Both the position numbers and the translations under genes were made by a program. Below are positions 13,372 to 24,640 of a stretch of 64,000 nucleotides of DNA, in pieces (within the stretch, counting starts at the first letter, position 1; each line of letters begins with the position of its first letter). The DNA lies in contig NC_052505.1 of NCBI RefSeq assembly GCF_014356525.2, forward strand, positions 53,992,379-54,056,378, given 5' to 3'. A model generated the notes under the pieces. It was given only the letters and a program-made list of their open reading frames with translations. It was not told the origin of the DNA and searched no databases. The stretch is from Nilaparvata lugens (Eukaryota; Arthropoda; Insecta; Hemiptera; Delphacidae).

Positions 13372-13620
13372 GGTCCTGCCAGGCCGTGATGAATTTGAAT
13401 TTGTTATTTGTTGATTAATTCACACACATTGGATTCAAGCAGTTTCGTATTTGTCCAATGTTGGCATGTTGAGAATGGTCTGATCTATGCTCAACTTAAG
13501 TTTGTTGTAGCCTTGTTCTAGAGCAAGGTTTCTTATCAATTTGTATTTGTCTGAAATTAAATTTATTTCAGTTGAAATTGTAATTTCCTGAAACTAGGCG
13601 CATTGTGCTCTTTTTCTCAG
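13205..13620 (+). other. Possible leader intron of the BEL transcript
   Basis: A good splice donor (ctg|gtgagt, donor G at 13205) lies in the LTR, and a pyrimidine-rich acceptor (tttttctcag) ends at 13620, before the gag start. The donor is also present in the 3' LTR. This is inference from consensus only. Confidence 0.3.
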
Positions 13621-13680
13621 GAATTTGTTTGTTTGTTGGAATTGTATTGTCCATTTTGTTATACATGTTAGTGACCAGCA

Positions 13681-13697
13681 TGGTGACCAGAGGTTAA
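13681..13697 (+). other. Possible BEL primer-binding site
   Basis: The sequence tggtgaccagaggttaa resembles the TGGCGACC-type sites of BEL elements, but lies about 310 bp past the apparent LTR end. Either it is fortuitous, or the true LTR extends to about 13670 and the 3' LTR is truncated. Immediately after the apparent LTR, tggtcctgccagg at 13380 is an alternative. Confidence 0.3.
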
Positions 13698-13943
13698 TCA
13701 CCAGCATGAATTTGTTTGTTCAATTCAACAAGTTATCGTCTGTTTGTGAGTTGTTGGAAGAACATTATCTAATCATATAGTTTTGTCTTCAGCAGTAACT
13801 TATCTTGTGAATTGATAATCAAAGTTTAACTTTGATAATTTACTAGTCGTGATTCTTCCTTTCATCTAGTTTTGAACTCATTCTTGTTTTATTGTCTGTT
13901 GTTTGTATTGTCGGGGCTGAATTGTTTTGTGTATGAGTTCAAG

Positions 13944-15794
13944 ATGGAGGAAAAATTACAGAAGCAAATCAGGGTGCATCACGCTAAACTGGAACAATTG
14001 TATGCCAGATTGCAAAGAATTTATGAACTGTCTAAAAATGTCTCTGATCCAAAAGTTGCTGAGCAATTTTCAATCTTGTATCCTCGGGTATCTCAGACCA
14101 TTTCGGATTATGAAAGGACAGAATTAGTGGTTAATGAGTTGGAACTTGAGTTGAATAAAGATCATGCTGTACCATTCAACGACTCACACCTAGATCTGTT
14201 TCAGTATATTGAAGTAGCGGCTAACACTCTCAAACAGAAAGAGGCGACTGATGCTATTGCTCAATCTTCGGCAGCTACAGCAGCTAGTGCACAGCCGGTC
14301 GTGTTCGAGTCAGTGCTGCCTAAAATCGACCTTCTGAAATTTGATGGGAACCAGACTCAATGGTTGGTGTTTTATGAACTATTTAAGGCATTGGTACATG
14401 ACAACAAGAGTTTGAACGATCAGCAGAAGGTCCAATATCTTGTAAGTAGACTTACTGGACAAGCAGCAAATATTTGTCGTCATTTGCCACCATTGGCTAA
14501 CAATTATCAAATAATTTGGCAGGCATTATTGACCCGCTATAACGATCCATGGGCGCAAGTCGATGCCTATTTCAAACAAATTTTTGAATTTCGTCCAATA
14601 AAATCAGAATCAAAGGCAGGTTGTATTGCGATTTTGGATGGGTTTTGCAGTTCAATCAATGCAGTGAAGAAATTGCGACTCACTGATTTGTCAGACTTGA
14701 TATTCCTCTATCATGGCTCGAGATTGCTGGATCCAAGTTCTCGTAGAAATTTTGAATCGGCCGTCCGTGACAAGGCTATGCCAACTTATACCGATTATGT
14801 CAAATTTATTGAAAAGCAAATTAAGACTCTTCCTTCTGATGAGAAACAGACTGAATCGTTCAATATGAGGCACAAAAAGGATAATAAATCAAAGGTGTTT
14901 GTGGTTCAATCTAATGATTCATCTGACGATGCATCTAGTAGAAATCCCAATTGTCTGAAGTGCTCAAAACCGGGTCATCGGTTAGTAGATTGTGCAAGTT
15001 TCTTGAAAATGACTCCTTGGGATCGTTATTGTTTGATTAAAGAAAAGTTTTGTTGTTTTCGTTGTCTTGATGTGGATCATTTGAGTAGAGATTGTCATAG
15101 TAAAACTCAGTGTGCTCAATGTCGAGAATCTCATCATTCTTTATTGCACTTTTCCAGATCAAGTTCCAATGAAGGTGTTGCGTCCTCGTCGAACTCCAAG
15201 GCAGGTGGCACATCCCCTATTAGTTGTTGTTCTACATCCAACAATGTAGAAAATTCGACCGTTGTGTTGTCGGCCGTCACTGCACATGTTCGAGATTGTA
15301 ATGATCAGCTTTGTGATGTTCGTTTCTTGGTTGACACCAGGAGTCAGTGTCATTTTGTTAAAGCCAAATTCTGTCGGCGTTTGAGACTACCACTCCAGCC
15401 CATGAAAACCGTTGTTCGTGGATTCGGTGGTGGTACTAGTGAAGTTCGAGGTCGTACTTGTGTGTTGATTCAGTTGAAGTTGGATCCTACCGTCAAGTTT
15501 TCGATGGATGCCACAGTGGTAGATAAAATCATCGACAAGTTGCCTTCTTGTGAAATCGACAGATCCAAACTTCATCATCTTGAAAATCTCACACTGGCTG
15601 ACAACAAATTCTACCTTCCTAGTAGAATAGATGGCATCATTGGTGCGGAGTTAGTTCCTCACTTGCTACGTGGGAGTCCTAGTACAGGTGAATCGCAAGA
15701 ATTGATGACTGTTAATAGTGTCTTTGGTCACATTCTGATGGGGAGAGCGCCGATTCTCACTTCAACTTCACTTCACTTTTACAGCCATCTGTAG
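13944..15794 (+). pseudogene. BEL gag-protease (first part of gag-pol)
   Basis: The open frame begins earlier, but the first ATG in frame is 13944 (MEEKLQKQ), so I use that. The first 130 residues are helical and Q/E-rich. Then comes a DUF1759-type gag domain from about residue 130 (PKIDLLKFDGNQTQWLVFYE). Cys/His clusters follow (CLKCSKPGHRLVDC, CFRCLDVDHLSRDC, CAQCRESHHSLLH near 14950-15150). A BEL protease (DUF1758 type) starts near 15330 with FLVDTRSQCHFV. The family motif is D-S/T-G-S-Q; here the glycine is arginine, which should abolish proteolysis. The frame ends at a stop at 15792, where the related reading continues in another frame, so a frameshift separates gag-protease from RT. Confidence 0.88.
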
Positions 15795-15816
15795 TCCATT
15801 CGTTAGTAGTCCATCG

Positions 15817-16227
15817 TTGGATAAGTTTGTGGAACGTTTTTGGAAGTTGGAATCGTGCCCTGCACCAAGCTGTCAACTGGAACCGGAAGAGTTGGATTGT
15901 GAGGTAAATTTTCGGAAGTCTGTACATTGTGTGAATTCTGGTCATTTTGTTGTTGCCTTGTCATTTGCGGAGCCGCCCAGCAGCTTGGAAGATTCATATG
16001 CTGTCGCCGAACGCAGACTTTGGAGAGACGACTAGAGCTTGACAGCAATACTCGTATTTCATATCATGGAATATTGATCGATTATCTATGTCAGGGTCAC
16101 ATGTCGTTTGTAGCATATCAGACAGACCGAGGTGGTTACTACATACCGCATCATGCCATCATGAAAGCAAGCAGCACTACCACGCACATCCGAATTGTAT
16201 TTGATGCTGGTTCCAGAACATCATCGT
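15817..16227 (+). pseudogene. BEL pol: linker and first part of reverse transcriptase
   Basis: The linker starts DKFVERFWKLES in frame 1 (15817-16010), then shifts to the gag frame near 16015. There RT block 1 appears: GGYYIPHHAIMK, then TTTHIRIVFDAGSRTSSS, which is the standard BEL start of the fingers/palm. The reading stops making RT sense at 16227, exactly where an antisense LINE fragment begins, and resumes after 16752 with GLSLNQVLHAGP. A frameshift plus insertion means no RT can be made from this copy. Confidence 0.82.
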
Positions 16228-16752
16228 CGGGGATAGCACGGAGCCCTGAGGTAGTCCATTCTGTATTCTCCTCACAGAGCTTTCCATACCACCATGTGCC
16301 ACCCTCAGCGTTCTATTCAATAGCAGGGATCGTATGAGGTTGACAGTTGCTCTACATTTCAATGTCCGTGTAAGTTTTAGCAGCAGTGCACTGTGCCAGA
16401 CTGTGTCATAGGCCGAGCTAAGGTCAAGAAATACTGCCCCTGACTTCAGCTTCCTCTCAAAACCATGCTCTATGTAGGTTGTGATGGACAGCACTTGTTC
16501 TTCACAGCTACGGCCTTCCCTAAATCCTGCCTGTTCCTGTGGAAGAGACTCTTCTACTCTTCCAATAATCCTGGACAGTAGGACACGCTCAAAAAGCTTA
16601 TAGATGACAGATAGGAGTGATATTGGTCTGTAGCTCTTTGGGTCACTAGGCTCCTTTCCTGGCTTCAGAATGGCAACAACTTTTGCTCTCTTCCATACCA
16701 CTGGTGTTCTGGATTTCTCCATAACAATTGTGATTGTCATTGAGTGTGGGTT
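16228..16752 (-). mobile_element. Internal fragment of a jockey/CR1-like LINE RT lodged in the BEL RT
   Basis: On the minus strand about 170 codons read without a stop and match non-LTR RT: KVVAILKPGKEP, then YRPISLLSV, then GFREGRSCEEQV, then motif A FLDLSSAYDTVWH and motif B GLPQGSVLSP. The fragment ends directly after motif B, before the YADD box, and begins a little before the KPGK block. It therefore has neither the 5' nor the 3' end of a LINE and no tail. On both sides the BEL RT reading resumes without loss (TSSS | GLSL), with short GGG overlap at the joints. A normal target-primed insertion would keep the 3' end, so another route is likely. Confidence 0.85.
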
Positions 16753-18395
16753 TGTCATTGAACCAGGTTCTTCATGCTGGTCCCAAATTGCAGTCTGACA
16801 TTTTTGTTTTGTTAGTTGATTCTCGTTTGTTCCCAATCGCACTAACTGCCGACATTAAACAAATGTATCGACAGATATTAGGGGAGGATTCCTGCCATCA
16901 TTATCAGCGTGTATTGTGGAGATTTTCGCCGGAGGTTCCAATCGAAATTTATCAGCTCAATTGTGTTGTTTTTGGTGTTTCAAGCTCTCCATATTTGGCG
17001 CTTCGCACCGTCCATCAGCTTGTAGAGGAGGATGGAAATCGTTTTCCAGCAGCCAAGGCGAGAATACCAAGAGACATGTTCATGGACAACTTAGTCACAT
17101 CTGTCGCCACAGAGTCAGAGGCCGCGGAGCTGTATCATCAGTCCAAGCAGCTGTTTGAGGGAGGAGGTTTCTCGCTCACAAAGTGGACTTCAAATTCACC
17201 ATCAATGTTGGAGAAATTCTCGGAGGAAGAGAAATCGTTTTCGTACGAGTATTTCGAAGCAGACAACTCCTTGGCCATCTTGGGATTGAATTGGCAACCT
17301 AGTACTGATTTGTTCCAGTTTTCAGTCAAGAGTGGTGAGGTTGTCGCTACTAAGCATTCTATTCTATCAGTGATGGCTCGTATCTATGATCCACTTGGTC
17401 TCTTGTCACCGTTTACATTATTTCTAAAATGTCCTGTCCAGAAACTGTGGAAATTAGGAGTGGATTGGGACGAGAAGCCACCTGATTCTATCTGCACTCT
17501 TTGGGAGAATTGTCAAAAAGAGTTGCCTCTATTGTTGAAATTTGCTGTTTCACGTCACGTCGGTTTGTTTCAGGATTCTCACATCAGTTTGATTGGTTTT
17601 TGTGACGCATCATTGTCTGGTTATGGTGCAGTTATCTATGTGAAGTCGCAGAAGGAGAGCGAGGAGCCAAGAGTTGTATTATTGTGTTCAAAGTCCAAGG
17701 TAGCACCATCTGAAGTTGTTTCAATACCTTGTTTGGAGTTGTGTGCCGCACTGTTGTTGGCAGAACTCATGAATTCAGTAGTCACTATTATTAGTGAACG
17801 TTGTCATGTGTCTCGTATTGTCGCACTCTCTGATTCTACAGTCACCTTGTGTTGGATTAATGCTCCATCTGCGAAATGGCAAACTTTTGTTGGTAATTGT
17901 GTTGCAAAAATACAGGATTCTTGTATACAGGAGTGGATGCATGTTGCCGGAATTGAAAATCCCACTGACTGTTTGTCTAGAGGTTTATCACCAGTTGAGC
18001 TTGTGAACTTTCCGTTGTGGCTCTCAGGTCCATCATGGATAGCAGAGGACGAATGCGATTGGCCTGTCCGAACTGAAATGGAAGAGATAGTGGATCCACC
18101 GGAGGCGAAAAAACCGTCAGTGTTGAAAGTCACAAAATCTCCTGATTGTAACAGCAATGCAATATATTCATTGATTGGTCGTTGTTCGGATTATGGTCGT
18201 CTTTTGAGAATTGTAATTCTTGTTCTCAAATTTTTACAAATCTTACCCCAATCAGAAGAATCAGATTTTGATGTTGCTGAGAGGTATCTATGTAAAGTGG
18301 TACAGAAGATACATTTTTCATCTGAATTTGTGCAATTGGAGAAGGGAGAGGATTGTTCTATGCGCCTACGTCGCCTGTCTCCATTCATTGATTAA
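16753..18395 (+). pseudogene. BEL pol: reverse transcriptase palm and RNase H
   Basis: This continues RT with LNQVLHAGP, ALTADIKQMYRQI (motif A, D present) and VVFGVSSSPYLA. The catalytic Y-x-D-D box is altered to F-M-D-N at about 17080, losing the second aspartate. The BEL connection (ILGLNWQPSTD, MARIYDPLGLLSPF) and an RNase H-like region follow: LIGFCDASLSGYGAVIY (D), CLELCAALLLAEL (E) and ALSDSTVTLCW (D), so the RNase H triad is visible. A stop at 18393 then interrupts the frame before the integrase zinc domain. The same frame continues on both sides of the stop. Confidence 0.88.
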
Positions 18396-19622
18396 GGTGT
18401 GATTCGCGTCGGTGGTCATTTGTCTCAAGCTGGACTTGAATTTGAGACTTGTCATCAGATGATCTTACCAAAATCCGACACTTTTGTATCGATGTTGATT
18501 GATTATCATCACAAGAAGAATTGTCATGCTGGACCTTCGTAATTGTTGTCCTTGATCAGACAGAAATTCTGGATACTGTCTGCTCGCTCTATTATTTGTA
18601 TTTGTGTCTTTAAGTGTAATCGTTGTTTCCGTGTTCGACCTAGTAATAATGCAATTATTCCAAAAATGGGTGACCTGCCTGCTTGTCAAGTGTCAAAATG
18701 CAAACCATTTGAAAATTGTGGTGTGGATTACGCTGGTCCTCTGCATATTACTATGACGAGACGTCATAATCCTTGTGTTTTGAAAGCCTACATTTGTCTG
18801 TTCGTGTGTATGGCAACAAAGGCGGTACATATTGAGTTGGTATCGGATCTATCAACGCCCATGTTTTTAGCTGCGTTTCATCGTTTTTTGTCACGTCGTG
18901 GACCCTGTCGTGTGATGTATTCCAATTATGGTACTAATTTTGTAGGTGCCAAGGAACAGTTGCGAAAAATATCTCAACTTTTGAACTCGTCCGAGTTTCA
19001 AACCACATTGACTAGTCAACTCGCCAAACACAGAATTGATTGGAAATTCATTCCCCCTGGTTAGCCGTATTTTGGAGGTCTGTGGGAGGCAAATGTCAAA
19101 TCTGTAAAGTTGCATCTGTTACGAGTAATTGGCAATCAACTTCTCACCTACGAGGAACTGAACACTGAATTGGTGCAGATTGAAGGTGTCCTAAATTCCC
19201 GCCCACTGTGTGTACTGAGTGAGGATCCGTGTGAACCGCTGGCTTCAATCCCAGCGCACTTTTTGACTCTAACACCGTTGAAATCGTTTCCCATGCGGGA
19301 CGTGGACAGTGTCCCTGTGAATCGTCTCACCAGGTATGAATTGATCAGTGAACTTATTCAATCGTTCTGGAACCGATGGAGAAGAGAGTACCTGCACAAA
19401 CTTCAAAGTCGTAAAAAATGGTTGAAATCACCCATTTCCATTATTGTGGGAACGGTTGTGGTAGTAGACCAACCAAACACACCTCCATTGCAGTGGCCAC
19501 TGGGTGTCATTGAACAAGTGTTTCCGAGAAGTGATGGCGAGGTTCGAGTGGCGAGTGTTTGCCTAAAAACTGGTATTTATAAAAGACCAGTAACAAAATT
19601 ATATCCACTCCCAACTCAATAG
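18396..19622 (+). pseudogene. BEL integrase
   Basis: In the frame of the RT part: a degenerate H2C2-like zinc region (HHKKNCHAG, then CNRCFRVR), a stop at 18540, then the DDE core. D1 is in NCGVDYAGP. The second acidic position is replaced (YSNYGTNFVGA, where the family has S-D-N-G). The glutamate is in YFGGLWEANVKS, just after a third stop at 19062. The C-terminal DUF5641-like region (19110-19622) holds the usual LNSRPLCVL, FWNRWRREYL and WPLGVIEQV blocks and ends at a normal stop just before the polypurine tract. Three stops and a missing catalytic residue make it non-functional. Confidence 0.88.
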
Positions 19623-19756
19623 TTGTTGTGCTTGTTGCATTTTTTCTTTGTATTGTTTTTTGGTGTTGGTGTTTTTTTTTTCTTTTTGGCATGTCTGGAT
19701 TTTTTCCTTTCTGTGGTTTTTCCAGTTTTTGTAACTTGGCTGAAAAATAGTTTTAC

Positions 19757-19769
19757 AGTGGCGGGGGTA
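19757..19769 (+). other. BEL polypurine tract
   Basis: The G-rich run agtggcgggggta directly precedes the 3' LTR start (tggtctgg at 19770), the expected place for plus-strand priming. Confidence 0.6.
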
Positions 19770-20409
19770 TGGTCTGGCCAGAGAATTCGAACTGAAGCGC
19801 CAAACTGCCAGACTGCAGTTCTGCCAATAGTAGGCTTGTGTTTGCGCCAGCGCAGACCGTCCTTCTGCTTTGGCCTTGTCGTCCTAGTTTTTCAGTCCAT
19901 CTTGTCTAGTCACTCCGTTGTTGTGCAAGACCGAATTTGTATTTTGTCATGTAATTCGATAGGAAATTTCTTGTAAATGATTGTTTGAGTGTCATGTGTG
20001 TGAATTATGAATATAACAGCGTAAATAGTATTGAATTGAATTAATTTGAATCGGATTTGAATTTATAAAGAATCCAGTTTGAGCTTTGTTCGAAACACAG
20101 TGTATGACCTGCAAGTTGAACACAGAATCAATGCAAAAAGGCAGCCCGGAAGCAAACCTGTCTTTTCCCAGATTTCATCCCACCCTGAATCTGACCAAAA
20201 CACCTAATAAAGGCTTCGAAGGGCAAGTAGACAAGATTGGAATCAACCTGGTGAGTTTTTGCTCTTTTTTATTGTTCATTAATACAGAGTTTAACTGTAC
20301 AGATAACCTGGCTCAAATTGGAGATTAAATTTTGCCCCTTGTTTGTATTTGATTATTTGAATAGTAAATTACAGTCCTCTGGTAGCTCTAGCCTGAGCTT
20401 TGTTCAGAA
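19770..20409 (+). repeat. BEL 3' LTR
   Basis: A direct copy of 12733-13371 with a few substitutions and small indels (for example an extra ttaatttgaat near 20041). It ends ttcagaac, after which the sequence differs from that after the 5' LTR. Confidence 0.85.
20206..20211 (+). terminator. Polyadenylation signal in the BEL 3' LTR
   Basis: AATAAA within cctaataaaggctt, the only match in the LTR centre. The 5' LTR carries a mutated form. Confidence 0.45.
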
Positions 20410-21890
20410 CAACTAACATAAACAAAGTTGTAACCTACAAATTTGATTGTTGACCACAAAAAATTCAAAAATTATTTGCAATAAATTATAATTTTCAATA
20501 AATAATTCTTCCAAAATATGCCGAATAGAACGGTGCTCTTATCTCAGTCACAGCTGTTGATAAGAGTATAATCTTCATTGCCATCAGGTAACAGTACATT
20601 TGATGTTCTTCCTTGCCTCTGACAATAATAATATCTTCTATTACTTAGATTTATTTTATTTTATGGTCTCAATAATTTTAAGATGTCACAGTAACAAATA
20701 AAAAAAATATACATATTAAATTGAGAACGAGATTTCCAGAAAATGAAATGAATTTAGAGATATTAAAAAAGTAAGAAAAAACAGATGTAAAATAATAAAA
20801 AAATTGAATAATTGAGATTAGGTCATTGGACAGTAGAACAGGTTAGGTCTAGTCATAAAGTAGAAAAATTATAATGTTTTGTAAATTTGACTTTTTCAAT
20901 GAGAATAAAATATATTAAATGGATTTGGAATAAAGATCAGAATATAAAGAAATATAACAAGATTTTGAAAATAATAAAGATGAATTTTCAAGAACATGAG
21001 AAAGTGATAAAAGTCTACAAGCTAATTCAGGATCTAGAAATTTAGAGAAAGGTTTCAAACTTACCCATCCGGGTTTTGAATAAAGACTCAATCAAAACAT
21101 AAAAAGTAAAAAAAAGGCCAAAGCCTATTTTGGCAATATTAAATCATGTTGGGAGATAATTGAATACAGAACGGGAAGAAGAAACTATTTGTCAAATTTT
21201 AAGTGGAACAAAGCTAAAATCCAATGTAGTAGTCAGTGAGGAAGCATTCAGTAGGAATACAGTGTAACAGTTCGGCTGTTCAACAGCAGTTTTGCCAACT
21301 TGCAAAACAAAATACAAAAGTATAAATCTTTTATGAATAATAAACTGACGAAATTCGATTATAATTATTCAAACTACAGAATTGAAATTATAGTTAACAA
21401 GAATAGAATAGGATAGAAATAATGCTTTAATCTTCAAATTTGCAACATATAATGAATGAGAAAACACACATTTATATGGCTTGATTAAACAATCGTCAGC
21501 CGGAAAGTTGGTAAAACCCAATAATACTATTATTACATAAATCAAAGCTATGCAAAATGTTCTTTTTAATAGTGAAACAAAAACAGAAAAAACAACCTTA
21601 GAAACAAAATGAATCAATAATATTTAATTCAATAAAGTGAATATTCCATAAATTAGTTTTAATAGTAGCCTACATTCTAAACAAAATCCATTAATTTTAT
21701 AAAAAGAAAGCTATACTTTTTATATTATGATAATAACTGTCAGCAGTTGGGAAATCATAACATAGAATTAATATTCCTTTTCATTTCGTCTTCTCATGAT
21801 GTCCTCCTGAGAATATTCGAATAACCTATATTGTATTATATTATAACACGATATTTCTACCCAACTCAGATTCAATAAATAAGTTTCAAT
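20410..21890. other. Anonymous AT-rich DNA between BEL and a LINE
   Basis: A-rich on the plus strand, with many short ORFs and no motif. I see no repeat ends. Confidence 0.45.
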
Positions 21891-21899
21891 TTATTATAC

Positions 21900-24640
21900 T
21901 AAGTTACCAGTTAAACTCCTGTGTAAGTAATCGCCTATAACGCCAGGCATCTCTACAGTAGGAGGCTAACCCTACCCAATCTCTTCCATTCATAAAAGAA
22001 ACGAAATCATCCCTTGATAGCTCCCCAATTCCAAACCATTTTCTTCTCCATTCTCTTAAACAAGGACATCGAGCTATGAATAATGATAAATATCCTCAAT
22101 TTCTTTCAGATTACACATGGAGCAAACATAATTCCCATCAGCAACCCAAGGCTTGTAGTTTAAATGGATCAGTTCACCCCTTGCTTTAAGTATCCACCTC
22201 ATGACCCACATTTCATAATTATAATTTTTTATATAATCTTTGTCACCCAGTTCCAAATTGAGAGTTTTGTACCATGTGTGGAAACGCCCATCTTGAGCAT
22301 CCCGCAAAAAAATTTCCCTATGCATCTTGTTCAAACCTGTGATTATTCTTTCAAATGAGTCATCCCAATTAACTTCGTACTCATAATTTATACCAATTTG
22401 ATTACTTAATTTCTTCCACTCTTCGAACCAGAAACATTTCTTTTGAATAACTTGTTGAGCCAGGAATTTAGGGAGCCTTTCATCTTTCATTTTCATAACT
22501 CTTAGAATATAATTGTAATGGAGTCTAAGGCAATATTCGAATAGAGGTGTTAGTTGAGTTTCAATAAACAACATATAATTCGGTGTATTTATTAGAAGTG
22601 CAAAAATCTTCTTGATGGAAAGGCGCTGCAACTTTTCTACACTAACATATTATTGTCTAAAGCCCCACACCTGTGCTCCGTAACACAAGATCGCCCTTGC
22701 ACAAGCTTTGAACAACTTACATTTGGCTGAAAAATCTACACTACTACTATTTAAAATATCTTTTCATGCCACATTCAATGCTAATTTTGCCTTGTCTAAT
22801 TTATCACTCACTTGAGCTTCAAAATTCAAGGTTGGAGTTGGAACTACCCCCAGATATTTATACCTGTTGACACACTTTATCTGTTTATTTTTATATGTCC
22901 ATTTCTCGCTCCTAGCCATTTTTCCCCCGTTCCTAAAAACCATTACTTTTGACTTATCTAAATTAACTCTTAAATTCCACCTTTCACAGTAACGCTCTAA
23001 ATTGATTATCATGTACTGGAGTCCCACTGGCGAGTCCGAAATCAAAGCTATGTATCGGCATACAATAAAACCCTAATCCTCTTACCACCTATTATTAATC
23101 CTCTCCCTAATTCATCATGTAAGTCATTCATAAATAGGGAAAAAAGCAACGGGCTCAACAAACAACCTTGCCTCAAGCCTGACTTCGTTTCAAAACGTTG
23201 GGAGAGACCCCCATTGGCAGTACACCATACACTAGAAGTTGTGCCTTCATTCAATGCCCTCAAAATATTCAATGTCCTTGTTGAGAGACCTAAGAGACTA
23301 AGCTTATAAAATAGTGCATTCCTATCAATTGAGTCGAACGCGGCAGAGTAATCCACAAAAAAGCAATATAGTTTACCCCTTTTTTCAGCCAGCCGCAGAC
23401 TAATGATGGATGTTAGGGCGAATATATTATCAATGGTCGAGTAACCCTTACGAAAGCCAGCCTGAAACTCATTCAAGATTTTATCTTCCTCCACCAGTTG
23501 TATCTTTTATCTTCCCAGCAGTTGAGTCTATTAAGAATTAACCCTGCAAATATTTCGAAAAATGTTGATAAAAAAATAATGCCTCTGAAATCAGCTACTA
23601 CATCGCACTCACCCTTCTTGAAAAGGGGAAAAATTATTGACGACTTAAAGCTATGTGGGACTCTACCTGATGTAAATATAGAATTGTAGACATTCAGCAA
23701 TTTGTTTAGAAAGTTATCAGGTGCATTTTTATAATACTCGAATGGGATCTGATCTTCACCAGGCGCTTTATTATTTTTTACTAATTTTAAAACTCTACTC
23801 AGCTCTTCCCTACTAAAATCTCTATCTAATCTGTTGTCAACTATGTAAGGTTCAGCATAGAAATGAGGTAAAGCTAACATTTCGGGATTCAAGAGGTGTT
23901 GGAAATAGTTTACCCAGTCTTGAGGAGTTATGGCGTTATTTACAATATTATTCCTTAATTTCAATTTATTCAGAGCTTGCCAAAAGTCCTTAGAGTTTTG
24001 TGCGGCAGAAATTGAATTTATTAGAGTCTTCTCATAGCTTTTACGTTTCTCGTAACATATTTTTTTAAATTCATTTCTCTCATATGAGTACAATTCTTCA
24101 GTGCAATCATTATTGATACGGCGATATAAATTCAAAAGAGATAAAACCTTGCTTCTGGCTTTCCAACACTCATTATCAAACCAAGCTTGCTTTCGTTCAA
24201 AACTAATTGAACTTTGACCGTTTCCTAGAGCAAGACCCACTTCTCGAATACATTCTGTGAGAGTTTGGCTTGCCTGATCGACATCATCACTTAATACTAC
24301 ATTATTAACTCTACTAGCTATCTTATCTTTATATTTTTCTCCGATAACTTTATTCCAAGCCAATTTCGGCAGTAACGGTAAACATTGATACTTATCAACT
24401 GTTTTCTTATCTACATTCAATACAACTTCGATAGGCAAATGATCAGAAAAAGCCTGAGGAACTACTTTAAAATTAGCTACATAATTTAAATAATCTAAAT
24501 TAATAGCTGCGATATCATTTACGGAATTGCCCATTGCTCCAACAAACGTCATTTCTCCTTCTAGATCGCCCTCCATCCTTCCATTTAATATAATAAATCC
24601 CAATTCTGTACACATATCTAAGTAACTACGCCCCCTACTG
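21900..24640 (-). pseudogene. LINE, 5'-truncated: endonuclease end, RT and C-terminal zinc region
   Basis: On the minus strand the element enters in the C-terminal half of an APE-type endonuclease (SDHLPIEVVL near 24440, the catalytic SDH box). RT follows: VKNNKAPGEDQIPFEYYK, IFPLFKKGECDV, GFRKGYSTIDNIF, motif A FFVDYSAAFDSIDR and motif B SGLRQGCLLSPLLF. The YADD box reads LLYAD then a frameshift at about 23070; two lost bases would account for it. The thumb (RVNLDKSKVMVF, NRYKYLGVV) is at 23045-22764. A long C-terminus ends with CSMCNLKEIEDIYH, a CCHC-like knuckle near 22090. At least three frameshifts or stops are present. The clade is not certain (CR1/L2/jockey group). Its 5' joint abuts the 5' part of another LINE at 24640. 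Confidence 0.87.

Larger units (their letters stand above)
12733..20409 (+). mobile_element. BEL/Pao LTR retrotransposon, degenerate, with an internal LINE fragment
   Basis: Two direct repeats of about 640 bp (12733-13371 and 19770-20409) bound gag-protease, RT-RNase H and integrase coding regions in the plus orientation and in BEL order. The coding frame is interrupted by at least two frameshifts and three stops. Catalytic residues are altered in protease, RT and integrase, and a 0.5-kb antisense LINE fragment splits the RT. A 4-bp flank match (acta at 12729-12732 and just after the 3' LTR) is a weak candidate target duplication. The copy is not autonomous. The LTRs differ by only a few percent by eye, so insertion is fairly recent despite the damage. 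Confidence 0.92.
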
